Assembly (NCBI RefSeq): GCF_006716445.1
Contig: NZ_VFPA01000004.1
Location: forward strand, 620,001 to 684,000
DNA length: 64,000 nucleotides
Source: Pseudonocardia kunmingensis
Lineage (GTDB): Bacteria > Actinomycetota > Actinomycetes > Mycobacteriales > Pseudonocardiaceae
Reading direction: 5' to 3'
Shown here: piece by piece, positions 17,554 to 25,878 of the stretch
Layout of the letters: every line of letters starts with the position of its first letter
Numbering within the stretch: position 1 is the stretch's first letter
The notes under the pieces: model-generated
Database searches by the model: none
Told to the model about the DNA's origin: nothing
The model's input: only the letters and a program-made list of their open reading frames with translations
Position numbers and translations under genes: made by a program

Positions 17554-19265
17554 CCCGGATCCCCTGCATGGAAGCCGTCGCGGCGGTGCTCGAGTCCGAA
17601 GGCGTCGACACCGTCTTCGGCATCCCGGGCGCCGCGATCCTGCCGCTCTACGCCGCGTTGCAGAAGAGCGGCATCCGCCACCTCACCGTCCGCCACGAGG
17701 AGGGCGGCACGCACGCCGCCGACGGCTGGGCCCGCGCCACGGGCAAGGTCGGGGTGTCGATCGGCACCTCCGGTCCCGCCGGCACCAATATGATCACCGG
17801 CCTCTACACCGCGCTCGCCGACTCCATCCCGATGATCTGCATCACCGGGCAGGCGCCACGGGCGAAGCTGCACCAGGAGGCGTTCCAGGCCGTCGACATC
17901 GTGGAGATCGCCAAGCCGGTCACGAAGTGGGCGGTGCAGCTCAAGGAGCCCGCGCAGGCGCCGTGGGTGTTCCGCGAGGCCTTCCGGATCGCCCGCTCGG
18001 GGCGCCCGGGCCCGGTGCTCATCGACCTCCCCGTCGACGTCCAGCGCGGCACCTGCGTCTACGACGCGGCGCTCGACGCGCCATTGCCCGTCGACGTCCC
18101 GGCGCCGCGGCCGCAGCCGGTGGCCGAGGCCGTGCGGATGCTGCTGGACGCAGAGCGGCCGATCATCCTCGCCGGGGGCGGCGTGATCGGCGCGGAGGCG
18201 TGCGACGAGCTGCGCCAGCTCGCCGAGTACCTGCAGGTCCCCGTGCAGGTCACGTTGATGGGCAAGGGCGCGTTCCCCGAGGACCACCCGCTGTTCGCCG
18301 GGATGGCCGGCCTGCAGACCCAGACCCGCTGGGGCAACGCGGCGTTCCTGGAGAGCGACATGGTGCTCGCCGTCGGCGCCCGGTTCGGCGACCGGCACAC
18401 CGGCGACCTGGAGACCTACCGGCAGGGCCGCAGGTTCGTGCACGTCGACATCGAGCCCACCCAGATCGGCAAGGTGTTCGAGCCGGACCTGGGCATCGTC
18501 GGGCACGCGAAGCCGACGCTCGCGGCGCTCGTCGAACACGCCAGGGGCGCCTCCCCACACCACGCGCCCGGCCGCTGGGTCGAGCGGATCGCGCACCTGC
18601 GCGGCACGCTGCTGCGCCGCGACGACTTCGAGGACGTGCCGATCAAGCCGCCGCGCGTCTACCGGGAGCTCAACCAGGCCTTCGGCCCGGACACGACGTT
18701 CGTCACCGCGATCGGGCTCTACCAGATCTGGTCCGGCCAGTTCCAGCAGACGTTCCGGCCCCGCCACTACATGGTGTGCGGGCAGGCCGGCCCGCTCGGC
18801 TGGGAGGTGCCCGCCGCCATCGGCGTCAAGTGCGCGTTCCCGGACAAGCAGGTGGTGGCCGTCGTCGGCGACTACTCCTTCCAGTTCCTCATGGAGGAGA
18901 TCGCCGTCGCCGCGCAGTACCAGATCCCGTTCGTCATCGTCATGGTGAACAACGAGTACCTGGGCCTGATCCGGCAGGCCGAGCTCGGCTACGACATGAA
19001 CTACGCGGTCGACCTGCACTACGGCGAGGGCGGCATCGACCACGTGAAGCTCATGGAGGCCTTCGGCTGCCCGGCCCGGCGGGTCGAGCAGCCCGGAGAC
19101 ATCGCCGACGCCCTCGCCTGGGCGTCGCTGGAGTCCGAGGCCCAGCAGCTGCCGGTGCTCGTCGAGGTGATGGTGGAGCGCGAGGCCAACGCGGCGATGG
19201 GCCCGTCGCTCAACGCCATCAACGAGTTCGAGCCGGCCCCGGACCTGGTCCCCCTGGCCGACTGA
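17550..19265 (+). CDS. gcl: Glyoxylate carboligase (tartronate-semialdehyde synthase), with Glu at the position of E. coli Val51
   Basis: A 571-residue ThDP- and FAD-type enzyme joining two glyoxylates to tartronate semialdehyde and CO2. Long stretches match Gcl: FGIPGAAILPLY, TSGPAGTNMITGLY, CITGQAPRAKLHQEAFQAVD, LMGKGAFPEDHPLFAGM, HVDIEPTQIGKVFEPDLGIV and CGQAGPLGWEVPAAIGVK; the ThDP motif begins GDYSFQF and ends NNEYLGLIRQAE. Classical Gcl has Val in RHVEGA where other ThDP enzymes have the catalytic Glu; here the sequence is RHEEGG (residue 50 is Glu). The function is therefore well supported by context, but mechanism and substrate range could differ. It starts in an ATGA overlap with glxR. 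Confidence 0.82.
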   Translation: MTRIPCMEAVAAVLESEGVDTVFGIPGAAILPLYAALQKSGIRHLTVRHEEGGTHAADGWARATGKVGVSIGTSGPAGTNMITGLYTALADSIPMICITGQAPRAKLHQEAFQAVDIVEIAKPVTKWAVQLKEPAQAPWVFREAFRIARSGRPGPVLIDLPVDVQRGTCVYDAALDAPLPVDVPAPRPQPVAEAVRMLLDAERPIILAGGGVIGAEACDELRQLAEYLQVPVQVTLMGKGAFPEDHPLFAGMAGLQTQTRWGNAAFLESDMVLAVGARFGDRHTGDLETYRQGRRFVHVDIEPTQIGKVFEPDLGIVGHAKPTLAALVEHARGASPHHAPGRWVERIAHLRGTLLRRDDFEDVPIKPPRVYRELNQAFGPDTTFVTAIGLYQIWSGQFQQTFRPRHYMVCGQAGPLGWEVPAAIGVKCAFPDKQVVAVVGDYSFQFLMEEIAVAAQYQIPFVIVMVNNEYLGLIRQAELGYDMNYAVDLHYGEGGIDHVKLMEAFGCPARRVEQPGDIADALAWASLESEAQQLPVLVEVMVEREANAAMGPSLNAINEFEPAPDLVPLAD

Positions 19266-19271
19266 GCGCGA

Positions 19272-19317
19272 GTATCGGTTGTCCATGGCTGTCGCCACGG
19301 CCATGGACAACCGATAC
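19272..19317. terminator. Terminator after gcl, 18-bp perfect stem
   Basis: GTATCGGTTGTCCATGGC (19272-19289) pairs perfectly with 19300-19317 across a 10-base loop, seven bases after the gcl stop. It closes the sucCD-hyi-glxR-gcl operon. Confidence 0.75.
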
Positions 19318-19340
19318 CGCGGATCACCTGCGACCACGGC

Positions 19341-19385
19341 CGAACGGCCCGTTCATCCGACTCTGTCGGACGAACGGGCCGTTCG
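19341..19385. terminator. Second terminator, 20-bp stem with one mismatch
   Basis: The arm 19341-19360 pairs with 19366-19385 with one mismatch and a five-base loop. It lies just downstream of the stop of the convergent panE-like gene, so it most likely ends that transcript. With the hairpin at 19272 it forms a back-to-back pair. Confidence 0.7.
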
Positions 19386-19402
19386 TGTGGGTCGTCAGTT
19401 CC

Positions 19403-20380
19403 TCAGGAGGCCGCGGCCACCTGCTGGTTGAGCAGGTCCGCCACCGCCGTGATGGCGCGGAGCGTGGGGACCTCGGCGCCGGTGAGGTCGGCCAGCTCCA
19501 CCACGGCGGTCAGGAGCACGTCGAGCTCCATGGGTCGGCCGCGCTCCAGGTCCTGCAGGGTGGAGGTCTTGTGCTCGCCGGTGCGCTCGGCGCCGGCGAG
19601 CCGCTTCTCCACCGAGATCTCGGGCCGGCAGCCGAGGCGGTGGGCGACCTCGAGCGTCTCCTCCATCATCTGGGCCACGAGCGCGCGCGTGCCCGCGTGG
19701 CGGCAGATGCCGGCCATCGTCGCGCGCGTGAGCGCGCTGAGCGGGTTGAACGCGATGTTGCCCATCAGCTTGATCCAGATGTCGCAGCGCAGGTCGGGCT
19801 CGACGGGGCACTTGAGGCCGCCGGCCACCATCGCGTCCGCGAACTCGGTGCAGCGGGAGGAGACGGTCATGTCCGGCTCGCCGATCGAGAAGCGGGTGCC
19901 CTCCAGGTGCCGCACGACGCCGGGCGCCTCGATCTCGGTGGCCGCGTAGACGACGCAGCCGACGGCCCGGTCCAGCGGTAGCGCGCGCGTGACGGCCCCA
20001 CCGGGGTCGACGCTCTCGATGCGGTGCCCCTCGTACGGGCCTGCGAGCCGGTGGAAGTACCACCACGGGATGCCGTTCTGGGCGGCGATGATCGTGGTGC
20101 GCTCGTGCAGGAGCGGGGCGACCATCGGGCCGGCCGCGGCGTAGGCGTTGGCCTTGAACCCCAGGAAGACGTGGTCGACCGGGCCGATCTGCGCGGGATC
20201 GTCGGTCGCGTTCGGACGGGCGGCGAAGTCTCCGCGCGGGCTGCGCACCCGCACCCCGTGTTCGCGCAGCGCCTGCAGGTGCGGCCCACGGGCGACGAGG
20301 TGCACCTCCGCACCCGCCCGCGCCAGGCTCGCGCCCACGTAAGCGCCGATCGCTCCCGCCCCCAGCACAGCAACCTTCAC
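19403..20380 (-). CDS. PanE-family (ketopantoate reductase-like) dehydrogenase, candidate oxalyl-CoA reductase
   Basis: A 325-residue 2-dehydropantoate 2-reductase-family protein. The NADP-binding start is VAVLGAGAIGAYVGASLARA, HVFLGFKANAYA carries the conserved lysine after the second strand, AAQNGIPWW the Asn-Gly motif, and LRCDIWIKLMGNIAFNPLSA the catalytic Lys and Asn of the C-terminal helical domain. In Methylobacterium extorquens AM1 a PanE-like protein (PanE2) is reported as the oxalyl-CoA reductase making glyoxylate. Placement here between gcl and oxc/frc, with the shared operator, makes that role likely, against pantothenate synthesis. The start is GTG 20380. It is divergent from oxc. 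Confidence 0.75.
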   Translation of the reverse strand: MKVAVLGAGAIGAYVGASLARAGAEVHLVARGPHLQALREHGVRVRSPRGDFAARPNATDDPAQIGPVDHVFLGFKANAYAAAGPMVAPLLHERTTIIAAQNGIPWWYFHRLAGPYEGHRIESVDPGGAVTRALPLDRAVGCVVYAATEIEAPGVVRHLEGTRFSIGEPDMTVSSRCTEFADAMVAGGLKCPVEPDLRCDIWIKLMGNIAFNPLSALTRATMAGICRHAGTRALVAQMMEETLEVAHRLGCRPEISVEKRLAGAERTGEHKTSTLQDLERGRPMELDVLLTAVVELADLTGAEVPTLRAITAVADLLNQQVAAAS

Positions 20381-20410
20381 GTCGGGCTCCCGTCCTCGGT
20401 TTGTGCATCC

Positions 20411-20424
20411 TGTATGCAGTATGG
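20411..20424. promoter_or_regulatory. Putative GntR operator upstream of the panE-like gene
   Basis: CTGTATGCAGTATG lies 31 bases before the panE-like start. It is identical, on the opposite strand, to the site before the sucC-like operon at 13700. Confidence 0.65.
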
Positions 20425-20487
20425 AAGCACGTGCTTGCCCGGAAGTCACCTCTGGACAACGGCCGGGGCGTGGAGTACCAAGACAGC

Positions 20488-20506
20488 CATACCGTATGCA
20501 GTATGG
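20488..20506. promoter_or_regulatory. Putative double GntR operator upstream of the oxc-like operon
   Basis: CATACCGTATGCAGTATGG fuses the palindromic core CATAC-C-GTATG (20488-20498) with the GTATGCAGTATG element (20494-20505). It lies 46-64 bases before the oxc-like start. With 20411 it brackets the divergent promoter region. Confidence 0.65.
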
Positions 20507-20551
20507 ACAGGCCGTCGGGTTCCGCAGGCGGCGACGAGGAGATGCTTCGCA

Positions 20552-22279
20552 ATGACGCAGACGATCCCCGGAAGCGCAGCCCGGAACAGGAGCGGCGACC
20601 CACCGGTCGCCGCCGAGACGATCTCGGGGGGCCACCTGGTCGCCAAGGCACTGAAGGCCGAGGGCGTGGACACCGTCTACACGCTCTGCGGCGGGCACAT
20701 CATCGACATCTACGACGGCTGCGTGGACGAGGGCATCGCCGTCATCGACGTCCGGCACGAGCAGGTCGCCGCCCACGCCGCGGACGGGTACGCCCGCATC
20801 ACCGGCACCCCGGGCTGCGCCGTCGTGACCGCGGGCCCCGGCACCAGCGACGCCATCACCGGCGTCGCCAACGCCTACCGCGCCGAGAGCCCGATGCTGC
20901 TCATCGGCGGCCAGGGCGCACTCAACCAGCACAAGATGGGGTCCCTGCAGGACCTCCCGCACGTCGACATGATGAACCCGATCACGAAGTTCGCCGCCAC
21001 GGTGCCGCACACGGCCCGGGCCGCGGACATGGTGTCGATGGCGTTCCGGGAGTGCTTCAATGGTGCGCCGGGCCCGTCCTTCCTCGAGATCCCCCGCGAC
21101 GTCCTCGACGCGCAGGTCCCGCTCGAGCAGGCCCGCCTCCCGATGCCCGGCGGCTACCGCGCCTCGACCCGCTCCGCGGGCGACCCGGCCGCGATCGAGC
21201 AGCTGGCCGACCTGATCGCCCGCTCCGAGAAGCCGTGCGTGCTGCTCGGCAACCAGGTGTGGACGTGCCGCGCGAGCGACGCGGCCATCGAGTTCGTGCG
21301 CACGCTGAACGTCCCGGCCTTCATGAACGGCGCCGGCCGCGGCACGTTGGCGCCCCACGACCCGATGCACTTCCAGCTGGCCCGCAGGCACGCCTTCAAC
21401 GAGGCCGACCTCATCATCATCGTCGGCACGCCGTTCGACTTCCGGATGGGCTACGGCAAGCGGCTCTCCCCCACCGCGAAGGTCGTGCAGATCGACCTCG
21501 GCTACGCCACGGTCGGCAAGAACCGCGACATCGACCTCGGCATCGTCGGCGACGCCGGCGCGGTGCTCTCCGCCGTCACCGCCGCGTCCTCCGGCCGCGT
21601 CAGCACCGGTGCCGCGCGCCGGAAGGCCTGGATCGACGAGCTGCGGGCGTTCGAGACGGCGGCGTACGAGAAGCGGCTCCCGCGCCAGCGCTCCGAGGCC
21701 TCGCCGATCGACCCCTACCGGCTCGTGCACGAGATCAACGAGTTCCTCACGGAGGACTCGATCTACATCGGGGACGGCGGCGACATCGTCACGTTCTCCG
21801 GGCAGGTCGTGCAGCCGAAGTCGCCCGGCCACTGGATGGACCCGGGCCCGCTGGGCACGCTCGGCGTCGGCGTCCCGTTCGTGATGGCCGCCAAGCACGC
21901 CCGCCCGGACAAGGAGGTCGTCGCGCTCTTCGGCGACGGCGCGTTCAGCCTCACCGGCTGGGACTTCGAGACGCTGGTCCGCTTCAACCTCCCGTTCGTC
22001 GGGATCGTCGGCAACAACTCGTCGATGAACCAGATCCGCTACGGGCAGATCCAGAAGTACGGCGAGGCCCGCGGCCGGGTGGGCAACACGCTCGGCCACG
22101 TGAAGTATGACGAGTTCGCCAAGATGCTCGGCGGATACGGCGAGGAAGTGCGCGACCCCGCCGACATCGCGCCTGCACTGCAACGCGCCCGGGAATCGGG
22201 CCTGCCCTCCCTCATCAACGTGTGGGTCGATCCCGAGGTCTACGCCCCGGGAACGATGAACCAGACCATGTACAAGTGA
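20552..22279 (+). CDS. Oxalyl-CoA decarboxylase / 2-hydroxyacyl-CoA lyase-type ThDP enzyme
   Basis: A 575-residue ThDP enzyme. The catalytic Glu lies in VRHEQVAAHAADGYAR, followed by the FAD/ADP-fold central domain. The Mg-ThDP motif runs from GDGAFSLTGWDFETLVRFNL to VGNN, with the ETxxR.NLP pattern of the oxalyl-CoA decarboxylase/2-hydroxyacyl-CoA lyase branch rather than acetolactate synthase. The C-terminus PGTMNQTMYK should lie over the active site. Given frc and a synthetase directly downstream, oxalyl-CoA to formyl-CoA + CO2 is the best call. Similarity by eye to Oxalobacter Oxc is only moderate, so a lyase for branched 2-hydroxyacyl-CoA (also releasing formyl-CoA) remains possible. ATG 20552. 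Confidence 0.7.
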   Translation: MTQTIPGSAARNRSGDPPVAAETISGGHLVAKALKAEGVDTVYTLCGGHIIDIYDGCVDEGIAVIDVRHEQVAAHAADGYARITGTPGCAVVTAGPGTSDAITGVANAYRAESPMLLIGGQGALNQHKMGSLQDLPHVDMMNPITKFAATVPHTARAADMVSMAFRECFNGAPGPSFLEIPRDVLDAQVPLEQARLPMPGGYRASTRSAGDPAAIEQLADLIARSEKPCVLLGNQVWTCRASDAAIEFVRTLNVPAFMNGAGRGTLAPHDPMHFQLARRHAFNEADLIIIVGTPFDFRMGYGKRLSPTAKVVQIDLGYATVGKNRDIDLGIVGDAGAVLSAVTAASSGRVSTGAARRKAWIDELRAFETAAYEKRLPRQRSEASPIDPYRLVHEINEFLTEDSIYIGDGGDIVTFSGQVVQPKSPGHWMDPGPLGTLGVGVPFVMAAKHARPDKEVVALFGDGAFSLTGWDFETLVRFNLPFVGIVGNNSSMNQIRYGQIQKYGEARGRVGNTLGHVKYDEFAKMLGGYGEEVRDPADIAPALQRARESGLPSLINVWVDPEVYAPGTMNQTMYK

Positions 22280-22293
22280 CAGGGGTTCCGACG

Positions 22294-23520
22294 ATGAGCG
22301 CCCTTGACGGCATCCGCATTCTCGACATGACCCACGTGCAGTCGGGTCCATCGGCCACCCAGATCCTGGCCTGGCTCGGCGCCGACGTCGTGAAGCTCGA
22401 GGCTCCCACCGGCGACATCACGCGCCAGCAACTGCGCGACGTGCCCGACGCCGACAGCCTCTACTTCACGATGCTGAACTGCAACAAGCGCAGCATCACG
22501 CTGAACATGAAGAGTGAGGAGGGAAAGCAGCTCTTCATCGAGATGGTGAAGAAGTCCGACGTGCTCGTCGAGAACTTCGGGCCCGGCGCCGTCGACCGCA
22601 TGGGATTCACCTGGGACCGGCTCCAGGAGCTCAACCCGCGTCTGGTCTACGCGTCCATCAAGGGCTTCGGAGAAGGGCCCTACACCCACTACAAGGCCTA
22701 TGAAGTGGTCGCCCAGGCGATGGGCGGCTCGATGAGCACCACCGGTTTCGAGGACGGGCCACCGGTCGCCACCGGTGCGCAGATCGGCGACTCCGGCACC
22801 GGGATGCACGCGGTCGCCGGCATCCTCGCCGCGCTCGTGCAGCGCAACTCGACGGGCCGGGGCCAGCGGGTGACGGTGGCGATGCAGCACGCGGTGCTGA
22901 ACCTGTGCCGGGTGAAGCTGCGCGACCAGCAGCGACTGGCCCACGGCCCGCTCGCCGAGTACCCGAACGAGTCCTTCGGCGAGGAGGTGCCGCGCTCGGG
23001 CAACGCCTCCGGCGGCGGCCAGCCGGGCTGGGCCGTGAAGTGCGCACCCGGCGGACCGAACGACTGGATCTACGTGATCGTGCAGCCTCCGGGCTGGGCC
23101 CCGATCGCGAACCTGATCGGACGCCCCGAGCTCGCCGACGACCCGGAGTGGAGCACGCCGGCCGCGCGGCTGCCCAAGCTGGACAAGATGTTCCAGCTCA
23201 TCGAGGAGTGGTCGTCCCGGGTGTCGAAGTGGGACGCGCTGGCCGAACTGAACGCCCACAACATCCCCTGCGGCCCGATCCTGTCCACGAAGGAGCTCAT
23301 CGAGGACGCCTCGCTCGCCGACAACAACATGGTCGTGACCGTCGACCACCCCGAGCGCGGCTCCTTCAAGACCGTCGGCTGCCCGATCAAGCTGTCGGAC
23401 TCGCCGGTCAAGGTCGAGACCTCACCGCTGCTCGGCCAGCACAACGAAGACGTGTACGTGCGCGAGCTGGGCCTCGACCCGCAGCGCTTCGCCGAGCTCA
23501 AGACGAACGGGGTGATCTGA
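22294..23520 (+). CDS. frc: Formyl-CoA:oxalate CoA-transferase
   Basis: A 408-residue class III CoA-transferase, very close by eye to Frc of Oxalobacter formigenes: LDGIRILDMTHVQSGPSATQ, DSLYFTMLNCNKRSITLNMK, ENFGPGAVDRMGFTWDRLQE, the catalytic Asp in QIGDSGTGMHAVAGILAAL (Asp166), and the flexible glycine loop SGGGQPGW. It swaps CoA between formyl-CoA and oxalate, giving oxalyl-CoA and formate, and so closes the decarboxylation cycle. The start is ATG 22294, 14 bases after the oxc-like stop; the next gene begins 2 bases after its stop. This is the clearest marker that the island handles oxalate. Confidence 0.9.
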   Translation: MSALDGIRILDMTHVQSGPSATQILAWLGADVVKLEAPTGDITRQQLRDVPDADSLYFTMLNCNKRSITLNMKSEEGKQLFIEMVKKSDVLVENFGPGAVDRMGFTWDRLQELNPRLVYASIKGFGEGPYTHYKAYEVVAQAMGGSMSTTGFEDGPPVATGAQIGDSGTGMHAVAGILAALVQRNSTGRGQRVTVAMQHAVLNLCRVKLRDQQRLAHGPLAEYPNESFGEEVPRSGNASGGGQPGWAVKCAPGGPNDWIYVIVQPPGWAPIANLIGRPELADDPEWSTPAARLPKLDKMFQLIEEWSSRVSKWDALAELNAHNIPCGPILSTKELIEDASLADNNMVVTVDHPERGSFKTVGCPIKLSDSPVKVETSPLLGQHNEDVYVRELGLDPQRFAELKTNGVI

Positions 23521-23522
23521 CG

Positions 23523-25655
23523 ATGGGGTACGACAAGGACGCCGTACGCGAGGTCCTCGACAAGGCGCTGGCCGAGGGCCGGGAGTCGCTGACCGCGCCC
23601 GAGGGCCGCCGCGTCTGCGAGGCCTACGGGATCCCCACGCCGGGTGAGGGGCTGGCGAGCACGGCCGACGACGCCGTCCGGCTGGCGGCCGAGCTGGGCG
23701 GCCGGGTCGTGATGAAGATCGTGTCACCGGACATCCTGCACAAGACCGAAGCCGGCGGCGTCAAGGTCGGGGTGTCCGGCGACGACGCGGTGCGCGGCGC
23801 GTTCGACGAGATCGTGGCGAACGCGAAGGCCTACGACGCCGACGCCGCGATCGACGGCGTCCAGGTGCAGCAGATGCTCACGGGCGGCCACGAGGTCATC
23901 ATCGGGGCCACCACCGACCCGACGTTCGGCAAGGTGATCGTCTTCGGCCTCGGCGGCGTGCTGGTCGAGGTGCTGAAGGACGTCACGTTCCGGCTCGCCC
24001 CGGTCGACACCGAGACCGCGCACTCGATGCTGGACGGCATCCAGGCCGCGGAGGTCCTCAAGGGCGCCCGCGGTGCCGAGCCCGCGGACGCCGACGCGCT
24101 CGCCGACATCATCAAGCGGCTGTCGGACCTGGTGACCGACTTCCCCCGGATCAGCGAGTTCGACCTCAACCCGGTGTTCGCCACGCCGGAGGGCGCGTCC
24201 GCGGCGGACGTCCGGATCCTGCTGTCGGCCGAGGAGCCCGCCGAGCCGGTGCGCTACAGCGAGGAGGAGATCCTCGCGACGATGAACCGCATGATGCGGC
24301 CGAACGCGGTCGCCGTGATCGGGGCGTCGGACCAGGACGGCAAGATCGGCAACTCGGTGATGAAGAACCTCATCAACGGGGGCTACGCAGGCGAGATCTA
24401 CCCCATCAACCCCAAGGCCGACGAGATCCTGGGCAAGAAGGCCTACAAGAGCATCGGCGACGTGCCCGGCGACGTCGACGTGGCGGTGTTCGCCGTGCCG
24501 GCCAAGTTCGTGCCGCAGGCGCTGCGCGAGGTGGGCGAGAAGAACGTGCCCGCCGCGGTGCTGATCCCCTCCGGGTTCGCCGAGACGGGCAACGTCGAAC
24601 TGCAGGAGGAGATCGTCGCGATCGGGCGCGAGCAGGGCGTCCGGCTGCTCGGCCCCAACATCTACGGCTACTACTACACACCGCAGAACCTCTGCGCGAC
24701 GTTCTGCACCCCCTACGACGTCAAGGGCGGTGTCGCGCTCACCTCGCAGAGCGGCGGCATCGGCATGGCGATCCTCGGGTTCAGCCGCAGCTCCAAGATG
24801 GGTGTCTCGGCGATCGTCGGGCTGGGCAACAAGTCCGACCTCGACGAGGACGACCTGCTCACCTACTTCGGTGAGGACCCGGACACCAACATCGTCGCGA
24901 TGCACCTCGAGGACCTGAAGGACGGCCGGACGTTCGTCTCGGCGGCCCAGAAGATCACCAAGAAGAAGCCGGTGGTCGTGCTCAAGGCAGGCCGCACGGC
25001 GCTGGGCGCGAAGGCCGCGAGCTCGCACACCGGCGCGCTCGCCGGCGACGACAAGGTCTACGACGACATCCTGCGGCAGTCCGGCGTGGTCAGGGCGTAC
25101 TCCCTCAACGACATGCTCGAGTACGCCCGTGGCATCCCGGTCCTGCCCACGCCCAAGGGCGAGAACGTCGTGATCATCACGGGTGCGGGGGGCTCCGGCG
25201 TGCTGCTGTCGGACGCCTGCGTGGAGAACGACCTCTCGCTCATGGACATCCCCCCGGATCTCGACGAAGCGTTCCGGGCCTTCATCCCGCCGTTCGGTGC
25301 CGCGGGCAACCCGATCGACATCACCGGGGGCGAGCCGCCGTCGACCTACGAGGCGACGATCCGGCTCGGCCTGGAGGACGACCGGATCCACGCGCTGATC
25401 CTCGGGTACTGGCACACGATCGTCACCCCGCCGATGGTCTTCGCCGAGCTCACCGCACGGGTGGTGGCCGAGGCGCGGGAGAAGGGCATCGAGAAGCCGG
25501 TCGTGGCGTCCCTCGCAGGCGACACCGAGGTGGAGGAGGCGAGCACCTACCTCTACGACCACGGCGTCGTCGCGTACCCGTACACGACGGAGAAGCCGGT
25601 CGCGGTGCTCGGAGCGAAGTACCGCTGGGCCCGCAGCGCGGGCCTCATCGGCTGA
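23523..25655 (+). CDS. ADP-forming acyl-CoA synthetase, beta-alpha fusion
   Basis: A 710-residue fusion. Residues about 1-235 are an ATP-grasp domain (GRVVMKIVSPDILHKTEAGG, VFGLGGVLVEVLKDV, EFDLNPVF). From about 255 a CoA-binding Rossmann domain begins (MRPNAVAVIGASDQDGKIGN), followed by succinyl-CoA-ligase-like domains with the phosphohistidine in AASSHTGALAGDD (about 502). The domain order is beta then alpha, the reverse of many acetate-CoA ligases (ADP-forming). It may activate oxalate, or run backwards to make ATP from formyl-CoA; neither can be read from sequence. It is tightly linked to frc. A 9-bp hairpin follows the stop. Confidence 0.8.
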   Translation: MGYDKDAVREVLDKALAEGRESLTAPEGRRVCEAYGIPTPGEGLASTADDAVRLAAELGGRVVMKIVSPDILHKTEAGGVKVGVSGDDAVRGAFDEIVANAKAYDADAAIDGVQVQQMLTGGHEVIIGATTDPTFGKVIVFGLGGVLVEVLKDVTFRLAPVDTETAHSMLDGIQAAEVLKGARGAEPADADALADIIKRLSDLVTDFPRISEFDLNPVFATPEGASAADVRILLSAEEPAEPVRYSEEEILATMNRMMRPNAVAVIGASDQDGKIGNSVMKNLINGGYAGEIYPINPKADEILGKKAYKSIGDVPGDVDVAVFAVPAKFVPQALREVGEKNVPAAVLIPSGFAETGNVELQEEIVAIGREQGVRLLGPNIYGYYYTPQNLCATFCTPYDVKGGVALTSQSGGIGMAILGFSRSSKMGVSAIVGLGNKSDLDEDDLLTYFGEDPDTNIVAMHLEDLKDGRTFVSAAQKITKKKPVVVLKAGRTALGAKAASSHTGALAGDDKVYDDILRQSGVVRAYSLNDMLEYARGIPVLPTPKGENVVIITGAGGSGVLLSDACVENDLSLMDIPPDLDEAFRAFIPPFGAAGNPIDITGGEPPSTYEATIRLGLEDDRIHALILGYWHTIVTPPMVFAELTARVVAEAREKGIEKPVVASLAGDTEVEEASTYLYDHGVVAYPYTTEKPVAVLGAKYRWARSAGLIG

Positions 25656-25662
25656 ACGATCT

Positions 25663-25687
25663 CGGGCCGGCGCTGATGGCCGGCCCG
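25663..25687. terminator. Hairpin after the oxc-frc-synthetase operon
   Basis: CGGGCCGGC (25663-25671) pairs with GCCGGCCCG (25679-25687) around a seven-base loop, beginning eight bases after the stop. Termination is likely but the stem is short. Confidence 0.55.
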
Positions 25688-25726
25688 GGTCCCGGTGGCG
25701 CTGCGTCGCCGCCGGGACGGACAGCG

Positions 25727-25789
25727 GTCGGCCCGGCCGGACTCCTGGGGATCTCGCCCACCCACCAGGAGCCGGTCGGGCCGGCCGAC
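25727..25789 (+). other. Long stem-loop in the leader of the NRAMP-like gene
   Basis: GTCGGCC (25727-25733) pairs with GGCCGAC (25783-25789). Inside it, CCGG (25737-25740) pairs with 25772-25775 and CTCCTGG (25742-25748) with CCAGGAG (25765-25771), leaving a 16-base apical loop and an internal loop. It lies within the 223-base leader. I do not recognise a known riboswitch class; it could be an attenuator or an RNA control element. Confidence 0.45.
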
Positions 25790-25878
25790 GAACGCGTCGT
25801 GGCACGGAGCGGAGACGAGGAGGCAGTGCAGGGCCGGGCAGCAGTCGAAGGAGAGATCCCAATGGAGAGGTCCCACCA

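Noticed and set aside
20552..22279. Acetolactate synthase assignment for the oxc-like gene
   Set aside because: The ThDP motif and ETxxR.NLP pattern, and linkage to frc, fit the oxalyl-CoA/2-hydroxyacyl-CoA branch better.
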